NCBI GenBank assembly: GCA_963576475.1
Contig: OY754980.1
Span: forward strand, 28,695,486 to 28,759,485
Origin: Molanna angustata
Lineage: Eukaryota; Arthropoda; Insecta; Trichoptera; Molannidae
DNA length: 64,000 nucleotides
Direction: 5' to 3'
The number at the start of each line of letters is the position of its first letter. Position 1 is the first letter of the stretch. Shown here piece after piece: positions 24,432 through 34,252 of this stretch. The position numbers were made by a program, and so were the translations under genes. Under the pieces are notes generated by a model, which searched no databases, had not been told where the DNA came from, and saw only the letters and a list, made by a program, of their open reading frames with translations.

Positions 24432-27400
24432 TGATATATCCAACATGGATAGGTATTTGAACAAAATCACGCGTCGGGTCTCAGACACTAGAGACGTGCA
24501 TATTTCGCAGAATCCTGCGTAGGTGGTATGTTGGTTTAGCCCCGGAGAACCTTGTCGGTCGCAAGGAAGTGCCAGGCAGGACGCAATAACTTATAATTGA
24601 CACATATGGATATCTTGGCTGGTCCATGGGAACACGCCAACGGTCGAGACATCGAAATGCGACATGGGCGTACCGAAATATTTTGGGTTATCAGAAAAAT
24701 AGAAGCGGGAACAAGTCTTAAGAAAAAAATTGCTTCTGACATAGGAAAATGCTTTCAGAAGAAATTTGCTAGTAATCGCTGGATCCTATTCAATAGAATG
24801 TGATATAGCTAATTAGTGTCGGATGATAATTAACGGAATGACAATAAGTAAATAATTAATCGGTAAATAATTTAATTACCCAAAAGTTATAATTTGGCGG
24901 CATAAATAAGAAATCAACAGACAAGCTCACCGTGAATAATAAAAATATTTTCGGTATTTTTAATTTTGGTTTGAGAAAACAATAAGTAAATAATTAATCG
25001 GTAAATAATTTAATTACACAAAAGTTATAATTTGGCGGCATAAATAAGAAATCAACAGACAAGCTCGCCGTGAATAGTAAAAATATTTTCGGTATTTTTA
25101 TTTTTGGTTTGAGAAAACACAGAGATGTTTCGTATTGAACAACATCAAACGACCAAGTAGGTAGACCTAGTTACGCCACTGGAATGTCCGTTGGAGAAAG
25201 GTGTCAGATTTCGCGAGCCGCTCTAACGGATACGATAAATCAGAAATTAGACGGACGGCGATGTGGCCCGGCAAATCTAGTTCGTGGGAACGCATGTGGG
25301 TCCAGACTGTGTTCGGTCACTTGATCACTAGACCACCCCAAGGTATCAAGTTCATAAGTAGGTTCATAGGGTAGGACACATAAATTTGAATGAGACCAGA
25401 CAAGGAAATATAAGTAGAGGTAGCCAGGGCTTACCCACTGTCGAATCGTTGCGGACCGAAAGGAGATAGAAAACAGGAAAATTGATTGATTTATTTAATT
25501 ATTTTAATTTCGGGAAACAAGACCTACATATTTAACAGTAAACAGAAATAAATAAATTAATGAGCTGGGGAGTAAGCCAATTACGTGAATGTAGAAATAA
25601 ACACGTAAGTAAACCAACAGAGTGATGCTGAAAGAAAATTTACAGATAGGTATAGGGGAATAAATACGTAAATAAATAACTAACGCAATCAAGAAAAGAG
25701 ATACGAAGAAATAAGCAAACGTAGGAAGGGGTAGACAACCATTTCAGAGGATAAACGGCTAGATAAACAAATAAATAAATAAAGAATCGAATGATTAAAT
25801 AACCCAGGAAGGAAATGAGAGCATGAATAAAATAAAAAAAAAAAAAAACCTCCCGGTAATAATGACCTAACACTAGAAGGTTAAGACCCAGTAACGAGTG
25901 AAATAGAAATTTAACTCAACCTATTCTTCGCACTACGAAAAAATAAAAACAAAAGAAAAAAAACTACAGTCGAAAAGATCACGACCCTAGGTTTAATATC
26001 TAAATCATCCTCAGAATACCGACATGTATCGATGTTTTTTTTTCGCGCGGGTACCTACGACCCGGTCCGAAAGTACCAAGCTGCATACCTAGAATAATAT
26101 CCCAGGATATTCACAAAAACCTCGATTCAAGAGAGACCAAATTAATAGCGACGTTCTAGGACTATGAAAATTATACGAATAAAAAAAGGACTTAGCATGT
26201 ATACACAGACGAATTTTAACTTTTAACTATACATACATACCTACGTACATACTTACAGACCAACACGCCATGGCCCTCACGGGGTAGGCAAAGAGAACCG
26301 AACGCCGCATTTTTCTACCTTGACACACATTCATCGCCTCAGCAACATTCATACATCGTCGGAGACATGTTCGTCTGTGGTTCACGTTTCTTGCACTTTC
26401 ATCTTTAAAAATATCGTCTACATGGTCGTGCCAACCCATCTAAATGTGTTAACTTTAATTCTGTTAATTACATCTTTCGGTATCTTACTTTCTTTCCTTG
26501 TATCTTCGTTCTGAACTCTGTCATACACCGTTCTGTTACAAAATTACCTACAAATTTTCCTACGACGGTATCAAGCAGTAGGTACGGTAATTATTCTGGC
26601 ATTTTTTTTTTCAACACAAAAATAAATACATACTTCATACATACGCACATCTAAATTACTGCAACCTACCACAAAATCTTACAAAAATAACTAACACCAT
26701 GACGAATTGAAATAATAGGACGGATTTATATAACGTTACTCTGGGACAGGCTTACATAGCCTAGTAGAGTAGCCTAATCCACAAATTAAAATATAGGTAT
26801 AAATGTATACACTTACGACATACTTTAACCTTTTTAAATTATAGTATAACTTATAATTTTATTTACTACGGTAGAAAGTTATATTATGTTAATTGTTATT
26901 GTGATACTTGAAAAAAAAGGATTTTAGTAAATAAATAGAAATTAACAATAAGTAAATAATACCAGGCGATACCATGACGGTCATTGCGTTACCTTGGGTA
27001 GGCAGGGAGAACCGAACGCCGGAATTCTCCCTCGACGCGGTTATGAAATTCTTATATAACCCATATCCGAGATCAGGTGATAGGTGATTATCTGATCGTA
27101 TGTACTTCCCATATAGGCTATAAGCTATTATGCGCAGAAATATTTGGGCATTCATGCCTGTGTCTGAGCTGACTTAATTAAAATAAAATAAAATAAGTTG
27201 GTGGTTACGGACAGCGGAGGTTTCCATTCTGGTTATTATCAGTATAATAAGGTGGTTTTTAAATAGGTATTTTAAATATGCGCCAGCCGCTCAGAGGAGA
27301 CGAGAGCTTTCGTTTCAATACTAGGGGAGACATCTAGCGAAAAATTCGATCAGCTTCGGGAAGCGCTCTGCTCGACCGACTGTCATAGGTCAGAGACAGC

Positions 27401-29433
27401 GCGCGAAACTCTATAGATGGCACGAAAAAAAATAAGCCGAGGAAAATCTGAAAGGGGAGGAAATTGGCGCGAGGGGAGAATATTAAATTAATAATAATAA
27501 AAGGGAAGAAAATTGAAGTACAATAAGTTGATTTACGTCCGTAGGGGATACTTTCGCGCTTTGGTTCGGGACTCTGATGCAGATCGTTTAGCTGAGGTTA
27601 GTAAGCTTGGGGCGCAGGGAAAAGCTTCGCGTCTCGACATACAGAGGGCGAATAGCGATAAAGATAGGAAAATGATTTTCTCCTTGAGAAAATTCGATTC
27701 TTTTTCTCCAAGCTTCGAAGAAAATTATGGCAGTCATCGAGGTAATAAGAATGAGTTGTTTTATAAAAAGAAAATGTACCTACGGGAACTTATATTAATT
27801 TATGTAACATAGTTAGGATTGGTAGGGCGAAAAGAAAGGAATAAAATAATGATTTTTGTCAATAAAATTGAAATAAAATAATGCTATTGTCAAGGAGAAT
27901 AAAATAGTTGTTGGGAAGTACCATAATTTTATGTCCCTACAACATATCATTGTCTAAATAATTTTGTGTGTTGGGTAATATAGTTAATCAGGGTTGGAAA
28001 TACCTACCTATAGGCACACATTTCTGTATGGAGAAATTATAATGTAATGTTGCTCTGATCATGTAAATAGTCCATAAGAAGTGTATAAGATGAAAAAAAA
28101 GAAAAAGTGTATGTGTAACGAAAATTAAAAAGAAAAAAAAAGAAAAAGTGTATGTGTAACGAAAATTAAAAAAAAAGAAAACATAGTGCGTGAACTTTGG
28201 CGCGAAAAATCAGTGCGTCCGTACGGGAACACAGGGACAGCCGAGGAACTAGGGGGGAGGGGCTTGCGGGACGAGATGCCGCCGGTCAATATTAGCGACC
28301 GCACGGGATGATCTGGAGCATTCCGATTTCGTCATCGCAACAGTAACAGTCTTCTCTCTTGTTCGCGGGTCTCGCCAGCTAGACCAAGTACCAACGATTC
28401 TACCCAACCGTCGTGGACGCATAGCAAATAAAATTTTACAAAGTACTTTACTATAAACCAGTGAATCAGACCAGCAAGGAAGGAGCCCATTTCAAACATT
28501 AAAATTTATATCAGGGCATACGCGGTCGTTACGGTCTACTACAGACTCGCTCTGGCGAGGTCCCGCGGACGGAGAGAGGCCAACCTACCAGGTTTTATTT
28601 CACATTATTTTGTATGTCCACTGAGTCCATTATACTCCACTCAATTGGAGGGCCATTTTTTTTTTTCGCCCTGCCAAGAAGACAACGGCAAGCGCTTCTT
28701 TTGGAAAAGAGGCCCTACCCAGGAGACATCCACGCCGCCTCTGTGGTAGGAGGCAATTATTCGAGGATCATTATCGCCGCCTCTGGAGAGGCCGCCCACG
28801 AGGATCACCAGCCATCGCCTCACAGGAGGCCAATACTGCCCTGTTCTAATTTTCGTTTCTTCACACTTCGACGTTCTCAACGTTCTTTTTTTTTTTCAAA
28901 GACTCCCTTCGTGTTTTGTTGTGTGCACACACATAGTTTTAAGTATACGTTAAGATCTTAGTATAAGTCCTAGTATTTAGAAAACATTGTTTCTTTAGCT
29001 TGTAATGTCTTTGTGTGCCTAGATGCTAGTAAATTTTAGTTAACTGAATTGATTTTTTTTCTTCTCTCTCATATACAATCCCAATCTGAAGCCTGTTTTT
29101 AATTATAGTTAGTAATTAGGTAATTTTAAGGTTTAATTTAAGTTTTAATTCCCGGGGAGGAATCACAGCGACGGCTTGCACCCGATAGCTGGCCGGGCAA
29201 ACCAACTAGTGGGCGGCGAAGGGCGGCTACCGCCCTGAGCCTAGCAAGTCGTCGAAATCGGCTGTGCCGATACTCTAGTGCCACCTCAGTGTGAGCACTG
29301 AATAAGAAAATAGTTCCCGACAAAACCAATACCCAACTTTCATTTTCAAATAATATTCAAATAATTATCAACAACCTCGCAACACCTTCCGACCTTCCCA
29401 CTTTCCGTCTTTTAAACTCCCCCCGGTGTATTA
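24432..29433 (+). repeat. 5' giant LTR (5002 bp)
   Basis: It starts TGATATATCC and ends GGTGTATTA, a TG..TA pair instead of the usual TG..CA. It contains a tandem duplication of 138 bp (24842-24979 and 24980-25117), a captured RTE-type LINE fragment on the minus strand (about 26227-26440), a short duplicated AAAAGTGTATGTGTAACG block near 28095-28180, and three consecutive perfect hairpins at 29221-29235, 29257-29271 and 29287-29300. Scattered frames of 60-115 codons lack ATG starts or known motifs. They occur in both LTRs simply because the LTRs are copies. Confidence 0.92.
26227..26439 (-). pseudogene. RTE-type LINE C-terminal fragment inside the 5' giant LTR
   Basis: The minus-strand frame reads GWHDHVDDIFKDESARN, then RRTCLRRCMNVAEAMNVCQ, matching the C-terminal tail of the RTE family also seen at 46805-46990 and 61452-61664. 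The identical fragment is in the 3' LTR at 38440-38652, so it was captured before this insertion. Confidence 0.6.
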
Positions 29434-29435
29434 AA

Positions 29436-29448
29436 TGGCGCCCAACGT
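29436..29448 (+). promoter_or_regulatory. Primer-binding site of the inner element
   Basis: TGGCGCCCAACGT matches the first 13 positions of the tRNA-Lys primer site used by the outer element. The following bases (TGAAGG) no longer match. Confidence 0.7.
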
Positions 29449-30896
29449 TGAAGGCAGCTTAAGCGACTTCTCCGCGAATTATATCTAATAAAATAAAGAA
29501 ATTAATCGTTATTAAAAAAACTATAATTAATCGTTGAAAATTCGCGATTTTTGATTTTCTTATTGGAAAATAGAGATTCCAGTTGGAATCCCATTAATAA
29601 TCCAACCAGATATTAATCGAAAAATACCTTCCGCGGATTAAGTCGAAAGAAACTTAAGTTTGTTCACTTACGAAAATAATTCTAAGAAAAAAAAAACACG
29701 TACCCACGAATCTAGGATAAAATAACTCGAGGCTTCAGAAGGGTTGTGGGGGAGAGATAGAGAAAGAAATATTAATATCTAAACAATTACCCAACACTAG
29801 TTTTACCTATTACTTTACAATTTTGGTAGGTAATATTTTTATTTGTATGTCTTGAACCACCGAATCTGGTGATCCTTATATCATTTGATTAATCACCGAA
29901 GCTGGTGACCTTATAATTTTTGTATTTGGTAGTTAAATCTTTATCATCGACACTCGTAACGTTTTAATTAGTAGGTAATTGACTGATCGACAATAGGTAT
30001 CTGAATTGATAGAATAGGTATATACATCAGTAAGAAATCGCTTGGACGACGGGAATAATTCTTTTTTATATAATAAGCGTCTCGATGAGTAGATAGGGAA
30101 ACTCGCTTGGCAATGAATAATTAGGCCGTTATAATATTTTTTTTTGGGAATATTACGTTTTTTCTGCTAATGATAAAATAATAAGGATAACTGCTAATTA
30201 CGAAACAGGATTTTGTCCTCAGTAGTGGGGAGATAGATAATTTTTGTTCTCGATTTTTTTTTGTTCTCGTAGGTATAGCTATTTTCAATCGAGATTAATA
30301 TCGTTAGTGGTGAGTTGGGTAAATTAATATTATAGACTAATTTCGTTTGGGAAGCATAATACTCGCTTAGGAAGAAATATTCGTCTCTCCTTAGGGGTAG
30401 GATAATAAACCAAAAAGGTTATGAATATATTTACCAAGAAAAAAATGATAGGTACAAATATATTTTAATACATTTACGAATATAACTATTACGGATATAA
30501 TTTTTATATAAATTTTATTGTATGTATACGGAAGAGGATTGCTACTCTAAGACTCATTAGCGGTGAGTTAACATAAATTAATATTTGATGGTTTTAGGTA
30601 TAAGTAGTCCAATTACGGAGAAATTATTTTACGTACGGAGATAGATAAAGACCGTTTAAGGTCGATAGTGATTATAAAAAGAAAAAAAATTTTTTTAATT
30701 TTTTTTCTTTCAATTAGGAACTTTGAAAATTACTTTTTTCTTTCAATTAGGAACGTTGACCGATGTTTTTTTGATAATACTGAATAAGAGATCACCGCGC
30801 CGGTTACCGGATAAAGTCGTCTCAAGGGCGGTTACTTAAACAATCACGCAGTCGGGACACCGAAATATTAAGAAGGGAATAGAGATAGTGACAGAT
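29449..30896 (+). other. Long untranslated leader of the inner element
   Basis: About 1.4 kb of AT-rich sequence without a coding frame, presumably holding packaging signals. Nothing specific can be pointed out. Confidence 0.5.
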
Positions 30897-31847
30897 ATGC
30901 GACGGTTGAGAGGAAATAGTGCGTCAGACATGGAGAGTTCGGCAGAAAATAGTCCGGTTATACCAATGCCGATCGAAGAAGAGGCAGAGGCAGGCCAAAA
31001 TTATAGCTCGCCCGCGAGAGCCGCCTTGGCCCCGTCTGGGACTTGGGAGCGGGCATGCGTACCACGTGTCCTGGAAGATACCTTCAGCGGTCTAGCCGAA
31101 GAAGACCCTGAACAATTCATACGCGCTTGTGAAGCGCATTTCAAGGCTGTACACTGTAGCCCGGCCGTGCAGGTGGAGAGAGCAGCGCAGAGGTTAAGAG
31201 GCGAAGCAAAGAACTGGTGGAGGCCTCACTTGCAAGGACGCTGGGGATGGGCGGACTTCTGCAACGTTCTTCGGTCCAGATATGGAACAGAGGCAGCTCG
31301 TGCCTCGCTGCTGGTGAGCCTGTATGGAGATCGACAGCGAGAGGGCGAAAGTGGTATTTGTTTCCTGCAGAGGAAAAATGTAATATACAGGAGACTATTC
31401 CCGAAGGGAGAGATCAACGAGATCTGTCAGGATCTCATCGGCCTGATGCACCCGAGGTACAGCGAACTTCTAGAAGTGGGTCTGACCTTCGGACCCTATA
31501 CGATGGACACTCTGCGGAGTCGAGTTTCGGGACTAGACTTCCCACGGCAACCTTTATATACAAACACTACACGGGTTCAGTGGAACATGCCGTCAGTGCA
31601 GCATCAACATCGTCAAAATGGCTTCCAAGCGGATCCAGAGAGGTATATTGAAGGCGACCATCGAGCCGACTTGCGACAAAATGGCGGCGGACGAAACTAT
31701 GTACCAAATGGACAGCGGCCCGCGGGGAACCACGATTGGAATAGACATAACAATAACGGACCCAGACCTACCTATCAACCCTTTAGAGCGGGAAACGCCT
31801 CCCGCCTGGGCGGAACCAACCACGCTCAGGCGACACGCCGACGTTAA
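30897..31847 (+). CDS. Gag of the inner LTR element
   Basis: A 316-residue structural protein that would form the retrotransposon particle. The central part (about 60-200) carries the retrotransposon Gag fold signature LEDTFSGLAEEDPEQFIRAC, then AAQRLRGEAKNWW and FCNVLRSRYGTE, and aligns block by block with the Gag of the outer element. The C-terminal 90 residues are rich in Asn, Arg, Gln and Gly and have no CCHC zinc knuckle, unlike the outer element. An in-frame ATG at 30897 is used; the frame upstream opens only three codons earlier. The end overlaps the pol frame by about 60 nt, with a slippery heptamer at 31790. Confidence 0.85.
   Translation: MRRLRGNSASDMESSAENSPVIPMPIEEEAEAGQNYSSPARAALAPSGTWERACVPRVLEDTFSGLAEEDPEQFIRACEAHFKAVHCSPAVQVERAAQRLRGEAKNWWRPHLQGRWGWADFCNVLRSRYGTEAARASLLVSLYGDRQREGESGICFLQRKNVIYRRLFPKGEINEICQDLIGLMHPRYSELLEVGLTFGPYTMDTLRSRVSGLDFPRQPLYTNTTRVQWNMPSVQHQHRQNGFQADPERYIEGDHRADLRQNGGGRNYVPNGQRPAGNHDWNRHNNNGPRPTYQPFRAGNASRLGGTNHAQATRRR
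31790..31796 (+). promoter_or_regulatory. Putative -1 ribosomal frameshift site
   Basis: G GGA AAC lies in the Gag frame in exactly the X-XXY-YYZ register. The -1 frame opens just before it (TAG at 31784-31786) and stays open for all of pol. Downstream, CCGC-CTGG-GCGG (about 31802-31813) and GGCG-ACA-CGCC (about 31829-31839) can form stems, and CGCCT/AGGCG can enclose the first. Confidence 0.65.
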
Positions 31848-34252
31848 GTGGGAGTGGTCAACGCGACCAGCCAGACCCAATGACAATAGACCACCACCGC
31901 ACGATTACTGGAAACGACAACAATAGAAGGGGTTGGGCATGTAACAACGTAACGGGACTTCACAGACGGCCATTATCACGTATACCTGCTAAGCTAGTAG
32001 GTATCGCTACCGCGGCCCTAGTAGATTCGGCGAGCACGCACAATTTAGTGAATGCTAGGTTAGTACCTAGCCATTTAATACGACACAGTACGGATAAAAT
32101 TGTAAGACTCGCACACTCGAGTGTGGAGATGAAGATTAGCGGGGAGGCAGATATTACATGGACCTCAGCCGCCCATGTCTTGACAGATACTTTCCTAATT
32201 GTCCCAGGACTAAGAGAAGACGTGATACTTGGCCATGAATGGCTCGTTAAACACAAAGGAGTGACAGACTTCCACAGAGGCTGTCTTCATATATGCTGTC
32301 CGTCACGAAAAACAATACATTTTCTACCAAACCGACCGCAACAAGATATAAATATAGAGACTTTCCCAGATATTAATATGTTAGACGTCGCGCGTATCGC
32401 GAGTACAATGGCTAGCGAAGTGGAAACGCTGGAAGGGCGCAGAGATGACGAAAGGCGCAGAAACGAGGAAGGGCGCAGAAATGAAGGAGGGCGCAGAAAT
32501 GACGAAGGGCGCAGAAACGAAGAAGGGCGCAGAAATGAAGGAGGGCGCAGAAATGACGAAGGACGCAGAAATGACGAAGGTCGCAGAAATGACGAAAGGC
32601 GCAGAGATGACGAAGGGCGCAGGAATGACGAAGGGCGCAGAAATTACGAAGGGCGCAGAAATGAAGGAGGGCGCAGAAATGACGAAGGACGCAGAAATGA
32701 CGAAGGTCGCAGAAATGACGAAAGGCGCAGGAATGACGAAGGGCGCAGGAATGACGAAGGGCGCAGAAATGAAGGAGGGCGCAGAAATGACGAAGGGCAC
32801 AGAAATGACGAAGGTCGCAGAGATCACGAAGGGCGCAGTGATCACGAAGGGCGCAGAAATGAAGGAGGGCGCAGAGATGATGAAGGGCGCAGAGATCAGG
32901 AAGGGCGCAGAGATCAGGGAGGTCGCAGAGAGCACGAAGAAGAGGAGGAACGTGAGGAAGAGATGCGTTCTCACCAGGAAGACGAACAAGAGGCCGGAGC
33001 GTGGGCTCTAGCAGAGGACATCCGAGTTAGCCAGCGTAGAGATGCAGATATTAATAAAAAAATGCAAAGGATACGGCGAGTGCAGGCGCGGCCGAGCCGA
33101 GCACGAAGTCGTTTTGAAAGAAACCTGCAAGACGCATACGAAGTATTAGGTACAACTCTGTGGAGGAAGCAGGAAGGCGGAGAGTCGAAGCTAGTAGTAC
33201 CCCGCGCGAAGATAGCAGAAGTAATAACGAAATATCACGACGACCCGGTGGCTAGTCACCCAGGTACGAAAGAGACTACGCGCGCCATTCAGAGACTATA
33301 TTACTGGACAGGACTGAAGGCGGATGTCGCACGACATGTGAAGACATGCGGCGTGTGTATGCAGGCGAAAGCCCGACCAGGCTTACATCGAGTCCATCAG
33401 ACAGGACACCGGGCAACCAAACCATTCGAAGTATTAGCGGTAGATTATATGGGTCCGTATCCAGCCTCCGCGGCGGGAAACCGTTTTATTTTAGTGGTCA
33501 CGGACCTATTTACTAAGTGGGTGGAAGCCTTTCCCATGCGATCCAGTAAGGCCACCTCACTCACGACAGTACTTGAATCGGAAGTATTCAACCGTTACGG
33601 GTACCCGAAGTATGTATTAACTGACAACGGTCGACAATTTACGCACAGGACATGGAACGATGCTATAGAGAGGTGGCAGTGCGTGCACTGGACCACAGCC
33701 ACGTATCACCCCAGAGCCAATCCGGCTGAACGAAGGAATCAAGAGATAAAGAAAGCTCTCAGGATTCACTTGCAGGAGGGGAGTCATACGAGGTGGGACG
33801 TCGTCTTGCCGACAATACTCGGTGCTTTGCGAGGAAGACAGAATGAGGCTACCGGCGTGACCCCCAGCCAGGCTTTACTAGGATACGACCTACCACGACC
33901 AGGAGAGTGGTTGGTACATTCCAACGAAGATATCGTACCATCAGCAACGGAAGCAAGAGACAGGCGCTCCGCTGATGAGGAAATAGTGAGAAAGCAAGCT
34001 GAGTACCGCGGAAGGTACCTGACTCCAGGGGAGGAAGGATCGACATTCGGTCCAGGTGAGAAAGTATGGGTTCGGGAACACCCACAGTCAGACGCAGCAA
34101 GAGGCTTTCACGCCGGTTTCGCCGCAAAATGGAGTGGTCCTTATACCGTTCTCACTGTCATTGGCCGAGGGCACACGTATTGGATAGATCGGCGAAGTAA
34201 GCCGACCAAGGTACACGCAGATGACATGCGAAGAGTCATAAATCGGCGTTGA
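31790..34252 (+). CDS. Protease-repeat-integrase polyprotein lacking RT and RNase H
   Basis: Read in the -1 frame after Gag, with an internal ATG at 31880. First comes a retropepsin with active site ALVDSASTHNLV (DSAS instead of DT/SGA) and the flap-side block LREDVILGHEWL. Next is a hydrophilic run of about 28 hexapeptides (GRRNDE type, about 32434-32940). A short pre-integrase segment (RVSQRRDADINKKMQRI) precedes the integrase, with an HHCC finger (HDDPVASH, then CGVC), DDE residues in VDYMGPYP, LTDNGRQF and NPAERRN, and a GPY/F-type end (WSGPYTVLTVI). No RT or RNase H motif is present: the repeat stands exactly where they belong. The second Asp and the Glu are 34 residues apart, one fewer than usual. 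The frame is intact, so it seems under use. Confidence 0.88.
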   Translation, partial: GKRLPPGRNQPRSGDTPTLSGSGQRDQPDPMTIDHHRTITGNDNNRRGWACNNVTGLHRRPLSRIPAKLVGIATAALVDSASTHNLVNARLVPSHLIRHSTDKIVRLAHSSVEMKISGEADITWTSAAHVLTDTFLIVPGLREDVILGHEWLVKHKGVTDFHRGCLHICCPSRKTIHFLPNRPQQDINIETFPDINMLDVARIASTMASEVETLEGRRDDERRRNEEGRRNEGGRRNDEGRRNEEGRRNEGGRRNDEGRRNDEGRRNDERRRDDEGRRNDEGRRNYEGRRNEGGRRNDEGRRNDEGRRNDERRRNDEGRRNDEGRRNEGGRRNDEGHRNDEGRRDHEGRSDHEGRRNEGGRRDDEGRRDQEGRRDQGGRREHEEEEEREEEMRSHQEDEQEAGAWALAEDIRVSQRRDADINKKMQRIRRVQARPSRARSRFERNLQDAYEVLGTTLWRKQEGGESKLVVPRAKIAEVITKYHDDPVASHPGTKETTRAIQRLYYWTGLKADVARHVKTCGVCMQAKARPGLHRVHQTGHRATKPFEVLAVDYMGPYPASAAGNRFILVVTDLFTKWVEAFPMRSSKATSLTTVLESEVFNRYGYPKYVLTDNGRQFTHRTWNDAIERWQCVHWTTATYHPRANPAERRNQEIKKALRIHLQEGSHTRWDVVLPTILGALRGRQNEATGVTPSQALLGYDLPRPGEWLVHSNEDIVPSATEARDRRSADEEIVRKQAEYRGRYLTPGEEGSTFGPGEKVWVREHPQSDAARGFHAGFAAKWSGPYTVLTVIGRGHTYWIDRRSKPTKVHADDMRRVINRR
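32434..32940 (+). repeat. 18-bp tandem repeat coding a charged hexapeptide
   Basis: About 28 variant copies of an 18-bp unit (GGGCGCAGAAATGACGAA type) encode Gly-Arg-Arg-Asn-Asp/Glu-Glu/Gly. All units keep a multiple of three, so the pol frame stays open, and two other frames are open by the same arithmetic. Confidence 0.95.

Noticed and set aside
27513..27812. Possible 99-codon gene inside the giant LTRs (also 39726-40025)
   Set aside because: It has no ATG at its start and no recognisable motif, and its presence in both LTRs follows from LTR duplication.
28614..28961. Frame of 115 codons near the end of the 5' giant LTR
   Set aside because: No ATG in good context and no family motif. The sequence is better explained as structured untranslated RNA.
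32381..33011. Two further long open frames (one antisense) across the 18-bp repeat
   Set aside because: A unit of 18 bp without stops keeps several frames open. Only the pol frame connects protease to integrase.
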